Source of the DNA: Monarcha castaneiventris obscurior
Lineage: Eukaryota > Chordata > Aves > Passeriformes > Monarchidae
Assembly: GCA_026261815.1 (NCBI GenBank)
Contig: JAMPIT010000481.1
Coordinates: 3,843,501 to 3,907,500, forward strand
Direction of reading: 5' to 3'
Length of the DNA: 64,000 nucleotides
In this document: positions 1-11,960 of the stretch, in pieces
Layout of the letters: each line of letters begins with the position of its first letter
Position numbering within the stretch: the first letter of the stretch is position 1
The notes under the pieces: generated by a model
Databases searched by the model: none
The model's input: the letters and a program-made list of their open reading frames with translations, nothing else
Told to the model about the DNA's origin: nothing
Program-made: the position numbers and the translations under genes

Positions 1-2027
1 TTCAAAGTGAGAGGGTAACTCACAAAACCATCTAATTCTGGATTTTAACCCAGATCTGATAATGTTTGGCAGCTCCAAGCAAGCCATGGACCTTCAGAAT
101 TCAGAGTCAGTGATGGGCCAGGCCATGAACCAGCAGGACAACCATGTGCCTCTGTGGGACACCCCAACCATTATCCAGCAGATCAGATTTAAGATGATCT
201 TTCCACTGAATAATGTCTTAGACATTGGGAGGCAAACGCAGCCATCGACCACCCCTAGGAAATGCAAAGATCTTCAAATTCCACAAAAGTCTCCACTGTA
301 ACTGCAAAGCCACGGCAGTGATGGGACAGATTTACCCCAGAAAATATAAACCAGCATCTCTGACACCAAGCAGTCAACCAGAAACCAAAGTAGCTGAGGC
401 AGAACTTTGAATTCTAGCAGAGAACAAAGTCAAGAATTCCTAAGAGCAGGGCAGATCCAGCTCATCTGATAGCTCAAGAAACAGCTTATTTTACAGAGTG
501 CCAAGTCCTAGAGCCTCAGCTGAAGGCTGTGGGCAGAGGCTGAACCAGAAACCTTTACCCACCCCTCAGCTGTACTGGCTGGGATCTGTATCCCAATTTT
601 TTCCCCAGAAATTTTCCAAAATTTCACCATGATGGAGGGAAGTGTCAGTGGAGCAAATATTTTACAAGGGAAACTACACATTTCTAAGGGTCAGTATTTC
701 CCAGTGGAGAACTCTTTTTATAATACAATTAATTATAATATGGATTTTGTGGAATATTTTGAAGAAAAAGAACTTTATTAAAACAATGCTCATCTAATAA
801 AAATAATTACTATAATAAAACTTCAAAGAATAGGTGATTACATTTACATTATTCTATACTTTATGTCTGGAGGTATCCTACACAAATTTGAAAATGAATG
901 TACTAGAGAAGTAGAGTAACTTCTGGATCTTAGCAGCTCTGTTAACCTCTTTGGGCTTAGTGTCACATTAAAAATAAATCTTTAACTTCCCAGAGGCCTA
1001 AAAGTGTAAAGATCCAGAGTTTTTCACAATGACACCCTCCTTGCATTTGTATAATCTGGGTTTATGGATAAATGGCAGCAGAATCCTGCTACAGGCACTT
1101 GAACAGGGTGAGCATAAATACAACGATGCCAAAAGCCAGCCCGTGCTGGGATCAGTCACAAATCCGACCTCTTGGGCAGCACTTCAGCAAATTCACCCTA
1201 ATTCTTCTCCCAGTCAGGGGAGAGAGTCCCTGGTTGTCCATTGTCAGGCAAATAGAAATGTGGCTCCCACTTGCTGAGGTTTTAATGCCATATTCTTGAT
1301 AATCTCGATTTACTGAGCATGAGATTCAGCCTCCTGCCCATACCCTTCAGCTCCTGCAATGCCTCTCTTTACAACTTGCTTGCAGATATATTTCAATTGG
1401 CAATATTCGAAATTTCCAAATGGAAAATAGCTCCTGGTATGTGAATACAGCCAAATCACAGGATAATTTTATTCCCACCAGTTGTTGCCACGCAGTGTGA
1501 AATTACAGCTCGTATTACTCCATACCATGGCTTGCAGAAATTTGGACCAAAACTTTGAAAATATTAATGTGTATGCAAATGGTGTCTTGCGCATAAATCA
1601 AGCACACACACTTAATAATCTGGTGCTTTGGCTTTATGAAATGATAGATCAAAGCAGAACAAATGAGAAGATGGAACCCAAATTAACACATTAACTGAAA
1701 CAGAGCCCTCTCAGATCCTGGAAACCACTCTCTGTCTGGGTGTCACATGTCCAATTACATTCCTCGTAACTCAAATGACAGAACAGACTGAGAGAAGCGA
1801 GGATGCCGATTCCTACTCATCACCAGCTACTCATAGTAATTTTTTTCAGAGTGCTAGTAATTATCCTTAAAGGAGAACAATTAAAATCCAGTGTAATTGG
1901 AAGTCTGGTTATGATTACGGGTGAGTCAAAGTGCTTTGGAAAACGAACACAGAACTGTTTGGAGCTCCATTGGTATTTTATTAATCATGTCATTACAATG
2001 GATACATAAAGTGGGTGTAGCTATACA
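1..2027. other. Noncoding DNA, no gene recognised
   Basis: No convincing exon, RNA gene or transposon is seen here. The open frames are all under 85 codons, overlap each other in different phases and give low-information translations. The part around 700-900 is strongly AT-rich with TAAT-type motifs. Around 1,480-1,690 there is unremarkable sequence with a 70-codon chance frame. I infer intergenic or intronic DNA. Confidence 0.6.
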
Positions 2028-2128
2028 GTGGGATTTTCAAAAGCTCTCAGCACTAGCCACACTCTGCTCCTAGTAAAGTTGGTAGGAATTTTATTCCTTG
2101 ACTTTAATGGGAGCAGAATTACGCCAGA
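2028..2128. repeat. Ancient MITE-like palindromic repeat (sauropsid type)
   Basis: The left part reads GTGGGATTTTCAAAAGCTCT and is followed by a CTCTGCTCC-type box. The right part carries TTGACTTTAATGGGAGCAGA and then a degenerate mirror of the left end. From family knowledge, palindromic elements with GGATTTTCAAAAGC ends and a TTGACTTCAATGGGAGCAG core are abundant in turtle, crocodilian and bird genomes as non-autonomous DNA-transposon-like (MITE-like) repeats. This copy is diverged and its right terminus has decayed, so it is old. No transposase is present. I am fairly sure of the repeat class but not of a database family name. Confidence 0.75.
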
Positions 2129-4885
2129 ACGGGGCATTTTTATAGCATCCAAACCTTATTGCTCATAAGCAGCCAATTCTCTCGGCATTTCTTTAATTCT
2201 TTCTGGTGATCCCATAATCCTGGCATTATTTTCCTGTCCCAATGGCAGCCCCAGGAACGGAGGTGCTGCAATACCTTGAGCCTGGGGGAAAATGGGGCAG
2301 AAGATCTCCTCCCATTCCTCTCCACAAGGATGAGAGCTGGTAGGAGCTTTGCAGATGGGGGGATTTGGCCCGAGTTTGCTGCTGGGGGCAGAGTGCACAG
2401 ACTTGGCCTTACAGATCTCAAGAGTAGCAGCAATTGGGAGCAGATGGCTGGCATCAGAGAGCAGCTTAAAGAGACAGCGCTGAGAGTGGAGAGCTGAAAA
2501 ATAACATAACAGGAGATTTATTTGTGGTCTCTGGTCCAGGGCTGTCTAAGAAATGTAAGAGGTGGTTGGTACTTTCCACTCGTCACAGCTAACGTGGGAC
2601 CTTGAACCAAACAGATTTTGGCTTTCTGTTTTGCAAAACCAAAGCCTGATCTGGTAAGAATGGGTCTAAACAAAGCACGACCTCCTCACTGTTCCTCTGA
2701 TGTGTCTGTCTCCTTTGAGCAGCAAAACTCCAAGGCAGGTCCCTAAGGAAGAGTGGGAATGTACCTCAAAACACAAAACTCCAGATTTGAACAATTCCCA
2801 GTATTTTGCTCACGAATCTGTTTGCTGACACTGGAAGTGTGAACTGAACCGTGTTGGAAATAGGAGCAATTATTTGTGTGGATCAAAGGTCAAGGATGAG
2901 CAGTGGGAATGCAGGAGTGACTCTCTGCTCTGCCCACTGCTTTGGCCAGCACTGGAGAAACCTCTCTGCATGCATGGACAGCCTGGAAAGACACCCAACA
3001 ACACAGTTAACCCAAAAACTATGACTTAAATTCTGCCATTTGTTCTGTGCAACAAAATCTTCATTCTAAAAACCCACCTACTTAGAAATTATTTCTCCCA
3101 TTCAAATAAGTATACCAAATAAATGGTATTTAAAAGGTATCAAAGGCTCTCAAACAAACTCCAAAGAAGACACTGAAATGCTGTGCTAACAATTGAGAGG
3201 ATTCCCTGCATAAGATGCTATGATCTAAATTTTCATTTTGTAATTAGAAGGAAAAAAATCTGCTTGTAATCCTCTTGAAAAGTGATCCCCTTGGAATGAA
3301 TTGTCTTAATGCTTTACATCTGAAGGCAGCAAGGTAAGGCAGCACTACACTGCATTTTGTTCTGTCGGAGGGAAGCTGGAAATAATCTGGAGAAAAGATT
3401 ATTTCCAACTTTCCAGCTCTTTTTCTATAATTAACAGGATGTAAGACATAACAAACAGAGGCTGAAGAAAACCACAAACTCTCCATATGGGGTTCAGTTC
3501 CTGTTTACTAGTATCCTGTTTACAGCACAGTCTTTGATGGTCAGATAATCAGGCCTCTCATGTTCCCAGAATGACCACACTTATTCTGTACTTATTTAAG
3601 GCTGGGAAGACTTTTTAATAAAAAAATATGTCGAGGAAACAAAGCAGAGAGATTATAACAATATGCATCACTACGGAAATACCAGAGTCATTGTTATAGA
3701 ATACAAAATTACCAAATACCCCTTTGTGTGAAAACAGAAGGACCATGTGAGTTGCCAGTTCAAAGGGAGGCGAGGAACAAAGCCCTTTCCCTCTTGCTGC
3801 TGCCCTGGTCCACGTCTGGGTCAGGGAACTCCTCAGGTGGAGGAAGGAAAAATAACCATTTCCCTGGGCAGTTCCCATTGCTGGCCTGACCTTGGGCAGG
3901 AGGCAGGTGCTGCTTCCTGAGCTGCCCTCCTCAGCTCCAGGCACAGGGAGGAAAAAGGGGTTTAGCTGCAGCTTTGGAGCTGATTTGCTCCTCTTGAACA
4001 CAGGGACCAGTTCAGATCACGGCCCAGTCCAGCACAGCCTGGAAATAAACCTGAGTGGCACCAGAACAAAAAAACACAATCCATTCTTATGCTTGGCAGA
4101 ATCAATTCCCACCTTGTTGTGCCCAATTCTCTTTTGGCTGAAGAGTGAAGTGTGTACAGAACCGATCCCAAATAACAAAAATTTTGCAATATCAGCTCCT
4201 CTTGTGATATTCCTTTGCCTTTGGGCATAAAGTCTGGCTTTGGAGACGGTTCCTTTCCAGTTTTGTCCTGAACTGGACCACAGGTGTATGGACAGTTCTG
4301 AGCTTGGGAAAACCACAGGAACTTGGGGTCACTCTAACAGTTTTGGTACTTCTTGCTATGATGCCATCTTCCATTGCCTTCCTCACAAAAGAATTTACCC
4401 TCTTCTCTATACAGCTTCTTCCCCTTTTCTTTGTAACACACGACTTTTAGAAACTTCATTCTACTTGGCACAGAACAATTTTTTTGTCGAGTTTTTGTCA
4501 CAAATTCAACACCACTAATTTAATTGCAAACCTTTTTTGACACCTCTGGTCATATTCACAGCGTACAGAATGTAAAAAAGTGGAAATTTATTGTATTTTT
4601 TTAGTTGAGAGGAAGGTTTAGGAGTGGAGAGGCCTGCTGTAGGAGAGCTTCCTATTTTCATTTCTTTTGAACTTGTGTTATGAGAGCAGACATTTAGAGA
4701 AATTGCACTTGGCAGTCAAGATTTTCTCCTCACTTTGTATGTGCTAAGAAAAGTTGCAAGTGTTTAAGTAAATAAAATTAAGACTGATTACTAGATAGTC
4801 ACTGAGAAAACACACTGTATAACAGCTTTTATCTCTAAGAGAACTAAGGTTTTGTTATAAATAAAACTGCTGAAATTATGCATTG
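2129..4885. other. Noncoding DNA, no gene recognised
   Basis: The stretch is mixed in composition, with a GC-richer patch at about 2,250-2,500 and again at 3,780-3,960. Open frames of 60-128 codons exist on both strands over these GC-richer patches, but they overlap in several phases and show no domain. From about 4,540 the sequence turns strongly AT-rich (poly-T runs, TTATTT motifs). I see no RNA gene or mobile element. Confidence 0.55.
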
Positions 4886-4917
4886 CAAATAAATAAGGTT
4901 TTGCTTATTTAGATTTG
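4886..4917. repeat. AT-rich inverted repeat (hairpin)
   Basis: CAAAT followed by AAATAAG, then a 6-nt loop, then CTTATTT, a 2-nt bulge (AG) and ATTTG. This gives a 12-bp stem with one small bulge. It lies in a run of AT-rich DNA, so chance formation is possible. No function can be assigned. Confidence 0.6.
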
Positions 4918-5631
4918 TCTTCTGATAATTTTTTTTCATAAATACCTTTTCATTTTGCTTTTAAATCTGTTCAGTGTTTAAAATGGTTCACATCTGAAGC
5001 CACGTTGCTATACCAGATTTATTGATGTCATTTATTTGCTTTATACATTGAATGTATAAAAGGACAGCTCCTCAGAAAGACAGGGGAATTAATCTATTGA
5101 GACCATCTGAAAGTCTAACCCTTACAGGGTTCTGCCTGTATCAGCTAAAATCAGGTGAATTTACAGGCAATCATTCTTCCAGCCCATTAGTGAGACTCTT
5201 TGGATTCATTTATTTATTTATTCTGCCCAAAGAGCATCACTCATATCTTATGAAAGAGGAGGAAAGTCCCTGTGACTCATAGAAACACCTTAATTAGTGA
5301 AGTTGGAAAGGAGAGCTGGTCAGGATATGCTTCCTCGGGGACATGGTCTCTTGGGAAAATGGCCAACGTTTAAAAAGTTCTTGGAAAAAGATGGAGAACA
5401 GATGGAATCTTTTTCAACACTACTGTTTTGGTATGTAAATTATTTCAGTGCTCCCGAAGAGGTTGAGATAAAAAACTTCAGAACATAGTTAATTAATGGT
5501 GATAATCTTAATATAGTTTGCACCATAAATATACCTGGCCTTTAACCCAAGAATAAAAGATGTTTGGAGGGGTATCATGGGTGTGGGAGATTTCAATCTT
5601 GTTTAGCCTGAGGTTTATCTGAAGAACTCTC
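4918..5631. other. Noncoding AT-rich DNA with a short (TTTA)n run
   Basis: This AT-rich stretch contains a short tetranucleotide run, (TTTA)n, at about 5,208-5,222. Two frames of 63 and 76 codons are present, without recognisable domains and in AT-rich context. They are likely chance. Confidence 0.55.
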
Positions 5632-5700
5632 TTGGGCCAAGATCTCCTTTCACAGTCTCCTGGTTCATACCACTATAAACGAGGAAAGAATCTGGCCCAA
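5632..5700. repeat. Short MITE-like relic with inverted GGGCC-type ends
   Basis: The block begins TTGGGCCAAGATCTCC and ends GAATCTGGCCCAA. The two ends are near-inverse complements (TTGGGCCA-GAT against the complement of ATC-TGGCCCAA). From family knowledge, a GGGCCAGATTCT terminal inverted repeat flanking an internal palindrome is a widespread sauropsid MITE-like repeat. At 69 bp this is an internally deleted or heavily decayed copy. The terminal pairing is seen directly and the family assignment is inferred. Confidence 0.6.
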
Positions 5701-8009
5701 AAATGTTATCAGGTTTAATATCATCATAATTACAAACAGCCCATTACTCTCAGTAATTACACCATGGAGATGGAAGTTTAACTCCATCCTTGCTCTGAGA
5801 TGTTCCACTTGTAGGTGATGCCTATGGCACATCCATATGTTCATGCATAAATTCCACCCAATATTGCTCAGGACAAAGATGACTTTGCCATGTTATGGAC
5901 ATCCCTTTGGAGCAGAGCCCCTTCAGGAGCAACAAGGACTTGGAAAAGTAATTTTTCAGGCAGAGTTAATAAAGCTGGATTTGAATCCGTACCTGAGGGC
6001 CGGGAAGCTCCATTATCAAATATTCCCAAGGGCCTGCAGGAAAATCATTTCATTTCTTTCACTCAATTCCTCCCTAACCATGAGAAAGTCTTAATGACGT
6101 GTTGGTCAAACACTGTCACCAGTTCAGCACAAGGTTTGATAAGTCAAACACAGGCATAATTTCACAAACCTGGCTCAGGGCTCAGTGAGCTCAGTGTTCA
6201 TTACTCAGGTGCTGCTCACAGCACCTCAGTGTTGTTCATCAAGGTAAAATGAGGCACTTGACACCTCCACAAGACAGCAGAAGATGGAACAATAGAGCCC
6301 AGTCCCGACTCCCTTGATGCAACCAGATAAAGGCACTTTCTGCACCACAAACACACCACTGCTGAGAAACCTCTTACCAGTCATCAGGACAAGGCTGTGA
6401 GTTGCTATGAAAACACAGCTCTTTTTGGGGTATTTCATTCTGGGGCACTGGAATACTAAACATTTCTCATTTTTAAAGAACAAACAATTTAACTTTGCTG
6501 TTCTGAAATCTGTAGAATCCATCTTACAAGTTCAGCCAGCTGCTTGCTACGGGCCATGAGCTGCTGCCTTTTAGCAGAAAGTGAGGATTGGTCATTGTTT
6601 TATTATTATTGAACACCCTTTAAGTTGATAATAAATCACTTTAACAACTTTGTCACTGGAAGGCTCCAACAAACCCACTATTGCACAAGCACATGTTCCA
6701 CCCTCTCAATCCAAGCGTTTTAGGGACACTGCTGCCCCAATTCCAGCTCACTGTGCTATCTACAGCCTCTGACAACAGAATCCTCTGACCAGGAGCTTCC
6801 AGGAAGTGCAAAAACCTCATCAAAGCTCATTTCCTGAGGGGCCAAATGGCCAGGTCTGCATCTGAGAAATTCATAGTGGAGCCATGGTTTTCTCAGTAAA
6901 ACTGCTCTCCAAGAAATCCTTCTCATGGTGCCTTGCTGAGAAGACTTTTCTATTCTCTTCAGTTATCGAAGAGCAATAAATATTAAGTAGAGTTGGTCAA
7001 TACTTTTTAATGTGGTTTCTTTTTATTGCTGGAATATGCTGCTTTGCCCAAACAGATATAGTTGGGAGGGGTGGGATGGCTTCAGTAGATTTTTTTTCAT
7101 TTCAATTATTCTTCTAAAAACAATGGCTTTGAAATGGTCAAAGAAGCTTTGTTTGACATTTTCAGAACTGAACAAAATCTTCTTTATTTGAAGCAGCTTT
7201 TAATTTTCAAATATAAGTTGACTTATCACCAAAAAACATCTAAAGATGGAGATGAGTGGTTTTTTGCTGTGGTATGGGAAAAATATTTGAAATCTTAAAA
7301 GGTCTCGAGGTACAATGAACCCATTTTTTGCTGAATTGTAAAACTAGCTCTAAACTGTATGTACCTGTGGATTAACTGACAGAACTATGTTTTCTAGAAT
7401 ATACCACCAAAATGAAATCTAATCTACTAACTATGAGACATATTGACAATAATAGGATTAAAGCAAAATTTCCTTGATTGAAATTAGTGCCAAAACATCC
7501 ACTGAGCTGAAAAGATCAGCCTGGACATATCACACCCAGCGTTTGCTCAGGAGCAGAACTTGCAGAAAGAGCCACTGGGACGAATCTGATCCAATTCTAT
7601 TCTTACCCTCATTTATGGTTCCTCCACTAAAGCTGAGCTCTAAAAAGCCCAGAGAGAAAACCTTCAGTTGTGCTAGGATGATTTCCAAAGCACTGGAGTT
7701 AGAACTGGAAAATGGGCCCTTTTTTGATTGAGAATGTGACCGAGAACAGAAATTAGGAGAAAGAAAAAACCCCCACGTGTCCCTCCAAAGTGAGTGGTGT
7801 TTAAACACAAACCATGAGCCTCTGCTCATCAATGAGTAGTGCAAATATGTCTTTTAGTAAAGTATTAACCCTACTAGAAAGGAGTTTACAACAGAGAAGT
7901 GGTCAATCAAAGCCTCTGCTCAGATAACAGGTCTCCACCGCACGCTCCCTTGGGAGAAGCTCTTGAACAACACACCAGATCTCCTAGGTAACTGCAGCAC
8001 CAGATGAGA
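5701..8009. other. Noncoding DNA, no gene recognised
   Basis: Open frames up to 104 codons occur on both strands, overlapping in different phases, none with a recognisable domain. The segment 6,950-7,470 is AT-rich with several poly-T runs. No repeat family is recognised. Confidence 0.55.
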
Positions 8010-8340
8010 GCTGTTTTATTAGTTTCCTAATTAAATTTCACAAACTTCATAGCAGTGACAGACTCTTGGTTATCTCCGCTGCAGAAATTCAGATGGGATG
8101 CCAGAGGGAAAGGATGGGGCCGCTCCTCTTATTGCCTGCCAAGATTTTGTGCTACCGGTTACACTCGTCAATCTCTATCTGGAGCAGTTAAGAGCTGTAA
8201 AGAATTCATTAAAAGGGCTGAGATTTATTAGAGGCTCCTCAAGCTCATTAAGGATGCTGATGAAATGTGAAGCCCTTGAATCCACACGCCATCTAAGAAA
8301 TGCTCAAGTAGAGCCTATCAAGTTTTGGCAGAGAGGAGAG
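8010..8340. promoter_or_regulatory. Candidate conserved noncoding element
   Basis: The block has balanced composition and several homeodomain-type ATTA/TAAT cores, including CCTAATTAAA near 8,027, ATTCATTAAAAG near 8,205 and CTCATTAAGG near 8,245. It is free of low-complexity runs, which begin abruptly just downstream at 8,342. This texture is typical of vertebrate conserved enhancers near developmental genes, but conservation cannot be seen from one sequence. A 93-codon frame crosses it without a recognisable domain. The assignment is inference. Confidence 0.3.
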
Positions 8341-8341
8341 A

Positions 8342-8408
8342 CTTTTTTTTTTTTCAGAATTTCCCCCCCCCAAAAATAAAATCTATGCTGTGGCTCTAAT
8401 TTTTTTTA
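8342..8408. repeat. Homopolymer tracts (poly-T, poly-C, poly-T)
   Basis: A poly-T run at about 8,343-8,354 is followed by a run of nine C at about 8,365-8,373, then an A-rich stretch and another poly-T run near 8,400. This is simple low-complexity DNA that separates the conserved-looking block upstream from AT-rich noncoding DNA downstream. Confidence 0.85.
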
Positions 8409-8819
8409 TCATTGCTAGAAATTATACTTTTCAACTGTGTGTTCTTCCTCCACCCCCTTCATGAATAACAAAATGACAGCAAGATTTGGGTGTTTCACAA
8501 GCCAGAAAGACGAGGGGAAGATAAGAGAAATTAGAATTTGTTCTAAAATGTGGGAAAAGCAATAAAAAGAGGGAATTAGAGGACTCAAGTAGCAACTGCT
8601 GTGGTAAAACCAACTTCGCCCCTGAAATATTTCCAGTGAAATACTGGAATTACTAAAAATAGTGAAAACGCGTTTGTTCTCCTCCATTCTCTGCAGGAAT
8701 TTCAACTGTTCAAACATTCCAGTTACACTCAAAACTCAGAGGCTTTTGGACAGAATAATGTTTTTATTTTCAACTGAACTGTTTAATTTTGACGTTTTCC
8801 ATGAAAAAAATGCTTTTGC

Positions 8820-8835
8820 AAAAAAAAAAAAAAAA
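8820..8835 (+). repeat. Poly-A tract (16 A)
   Basis: An uninterrupted run of 16 A. It follows no recognisable retroposed gene or SINE body, so I treat it as a simple homopolymer rather than a retroposon tail. Confidence 0.9.
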
Positions 8836-8916
8836 GGCGGATACTTTTTGCAGAATTATTTTTGTCACTGAAAATAACCCCAAAAACATTTACCTCTTAA
8901 AATGCCTGATATGATT

Positions 8917-8977
8917 GAAAGAAAGGAGAGGAAGAGACAGAAGAAAGGAAGGAAAGGGTAAAAAAAAAAAAGGAAAT
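8917..8977 (+). repeat. Polypurine (GA-rich) tract
   Basis: About 60 bases are almost wholly A and G, with only isolated pyrimidines, and end in a run of about 11 A. Long homopurine-homopyrimidine DNA can adopt triplex (H-DNA) structure. Here it is most simply a decayed GA-rich microsatellite. Confidence 0.75.
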
Positions 8978-11459
8978 GTGGAAAATTTTCACCCCATTTG
9001 AGCTGTAAAGAATGATGCAGAGGGGATGCCAGGTGTCGACTTGCCTTTAGTCCCTCTCCAAAGCTGAGCACACTCAGCTCGTCCCTCCTGCACATTACTC
9101 AGCTCAGTCAATAAAGGCAGATCAAGCCCCAAACAGGCTTTTGAAAGGAGAGGAAAAACCCCAAGTGCTCTCTTTTCAAAGGAGAATTGGCAGAGTTTAG
9201 CTCAGCAGTGACCTCCAGTCCAGCTTGGTGCGAGACATTTTCTGCAGGGTCTTGTAAATGCAGCAGCTTTGCCTCAGACGCCTTTTCCTCTGTGAATAAA
9301 GACTGAGATGCCAAAGGCACAGGGAGTTTCTGTGGCCAAATGAAATTAATTTTGTGCACAAGGCCTCCCCCCCCAGGGAGGGATTACAGCCCAGGTAATA
9401 AAAGAAATTCTCCAGGGAGTATGCATGTGAGAAAAAGCAGAGTCTGTGCGCAGGATGCTGGATTTGGGAGTGCTGTCACCCCATGCAGGGGCAGCCCAGC
9501 CCACGATGGCACGTGCAGGGCTGGAGATGGGAATGCAAACGACAGAGACTTCCCTGAGTGCCAAACGTTTGTGTTTTCCGTATTTTGTATATCTCGGAAT
9601 GCAAATACGGTTGAGAAAATTACACTTTGCATCTAGATGGAGATTGAAATCTGAAGTTCCCACAGATTTAGAGGTGTTCTCACTCAGGCCGTTCTAGAGA
9701 TATATTGAAATACCCCACAGACTATGCTGTAAGAGGAGAAACGTCAACAGAAACCTTACCAAACACATCAAGAGAACATGAGGCTACAATGCCTTCTTTT
9801 CTTAGTCCTCCCCCACCTTTTATGTTGAAATAAATGCCTATTCCTCTAGGTTTATATAAATTCTATGTTTTTTCCCCTTTAAATGAGTTCATAGTGAATA
9901 ACAAACACAACTAAAATACCCAACTCAGTGTCAGCAGTACGAATTTCCTCCCTGACCAACACCTAACAGGTCAACACCTATTTCAGAAGGATTTCTTCGG
10001 ACCACCAGCAGCAACCACAGAGGAGTATTTTGTGTGTTGAGAGAAGGAGCCCTGTCTGTGTAACCTACAGACCAAACTCAGGGCTGACCCAAGCCCATCA
10101 GCACCGAAACAAAGTCAAAAACATTTGTAGACAGTCATAAATTCAGTGCAATCAGGGTCTGTGTGTGAGATCTCTCTCAGCAAGGCAGACACGTGTCCCT
10201 GCAATCCACACACAGGAACACGTGAAGAGACGGTGCCAAATAAAACCATAACAAGTTTTTGCAACGCCAGTGACTAAGATTTACCTGCGTTAGATAAGGC
10301 AGGAAAGCCTAACTTGAACTGAAAACCCACCTAGGGAAGGGATGGGTTTGTAGTGAGTGTTTTGATTGCTGTCTCCAGGTGCAGAGATGTTTGTCCTGTC
10401 CCTCTCCCTGCTTTCAGGAGAGCTCCTGAGGTTCCCAGCAGCACAGAGACTCCTCGGTGCCCATCAGTGATGCTGTTTAAAGGGGAGATTGAGCAGGAGC
10501 CAGCCAGTGGTAAATGGTGGGGATCACTCAAGAGTGGGACACAAATCCTGCTGTCCCCCTGGCCCCAGAAACAGCCCGTGGCCCTACAGACACACAGCAC
10601 ACGGGTGCAGATGCAGGCACAAGGCATCTGAGGTGTGGTCTGAATGACAGGGCCCAGCAGTCTGGGAAGCGGAGATGCTAATAAATTCCTAAACTCAAAC
10701 TGCTTCTTGAGCAAGGGTTTCTATAACAGGTCACTGCAAAGATACAGCACTTTCCAACCACCACACACAAAGTCAGACCAAAGAGGTCTCATTTCCTAGT
10801 TCTGTGCTTAAACTGCAGAAGGACCTTGAGTCCTCGTGCTGCAGGGTGGGTGGCTCAGACCCACAGATATTCATGCACTTCCTTATGCATTTTTGAGTGT
10901 TTGTGCCTTTCTTAGAAAGAGCACGATGGAAAAGGCACTGGTTCATCTCCCCATGCCTCACTGCTGAAGAAAAACAGTGGCAGTACATTAAAGACTAAGC
11001 TGAGTTGCACTGGGGACCCAGAAACCCTTAAGCAATCAGGAAAACTGTTTGTGGTTTTGTGCCTTCAAATAATACTAGCACCAAAACTTTCATGCACTTC
11101 TCTAAAAAGAAGTGGAACTCCAAACCTCTGGGCTCACTTCTCTACAAGGTTCAAGAAATTTATGCTCCAGGACCACCTGGAAAAAATTGCCTACATGTTA
11201 CAGCTGTAGGTTCCTCAGGAAAATAGACACCAGCTTTTGTCCTGCATTTCTCTTTAGCAATATTAGTAATCTAGGTGAAGACATTGTTATGCCAGCATGG
11301 ATTAGTTACACAATCACCACTTGTGGAGGGTGTGGGAAGCTCATTACATCCCTACAACAGAGAGCAGAAACATAGAGAGGAGGTTTTTTAATCCACAAAA
11401 CTCCAAACAGTAATAAATACAGCCAGGTCTGGAGCCCACCAAGCAAGCAGGTAAAAATA

Positions 11460-11960
11460 CATTAACACGAGCGTTTACTGTAACAAGTCTCTTTTTTCCC
11501 CTCCAGACATTTCTGCTCATTCAAAATGTGCAGCGATAAATCAAATTAGACCAAATACAACTGTCTGAAAGGAAGCCACACAATAATCAGTTTTGAATTT
11601 TCCCACCCTTCTCCCATAAAAAGCCAGTGCAGTATTACAGAAAGTTAATATGTGCATCTCTCACCCATTATATCTGGCGTGAAACTGTATAAAATGACAT
11701 CTGATAGCAGCTTGTATGGACAAGCTCTTATTAAACATAATTAGTCAACAAGGTCTATCCTAAATCAGTTAATGATCGGCAACAGACAGAAATTTACTGG
11801 TATTCCCTGACTTTGCATATTATGGGAGTAGTTTTTAATATTAAAAAGTTCATATCATTCCTACTACGCTTTGATTTACTACTGATGAAGTGAATGTAAA
11901 ATCTGATTACATTAATTGAGCGTGTTGTCAGATTGTCACTTTTCTCCTTTTTAATTGCCT
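11460..11960. promoter_or_regulatory. Candidate conserved noncoding element
   Basis: About 500 bases are AT-rich but not low-complexity. They contain a perfect TAATTA homeodomain core at 11,738-11,743, a TTTGCAT octamer-like half site at 11,812-11,818, a TTAATTGAGC motif near 11,911 and several AATCA/TGATTA motifs. No frame of note and no recognisable repeat interrupts it. Dense homeodomain/POU-like motifs in transposon-free DNA are characteristic of developmental enhancers, and this is one of the best-looking blocks in the window. Conservation is not demonstrated. Confidence 0.35.

Larger units (their letters stand above)
8373..11459. other. Noncoding DNA with low-complexity tracts
   Basis: The stretch contains a poly-A run at 8,820-8,835 and a purine-rich tract at 8,917-8,977 (listed separately). 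GC-richer sequence at about 9,360-9,560 and 10,350-10,640 carries overlapping chance frames of up to 127 codons on both strands. None of these translations has a recognisable domain. No mobile element was recognised. Confidence 0.5.

Noticed and set aside
8820..8835. Poly-A run as a processed pseudogene or SINE tail
   Set aside because: No cDNA-like or SINE body lies upstream and no target-site duplication was found.
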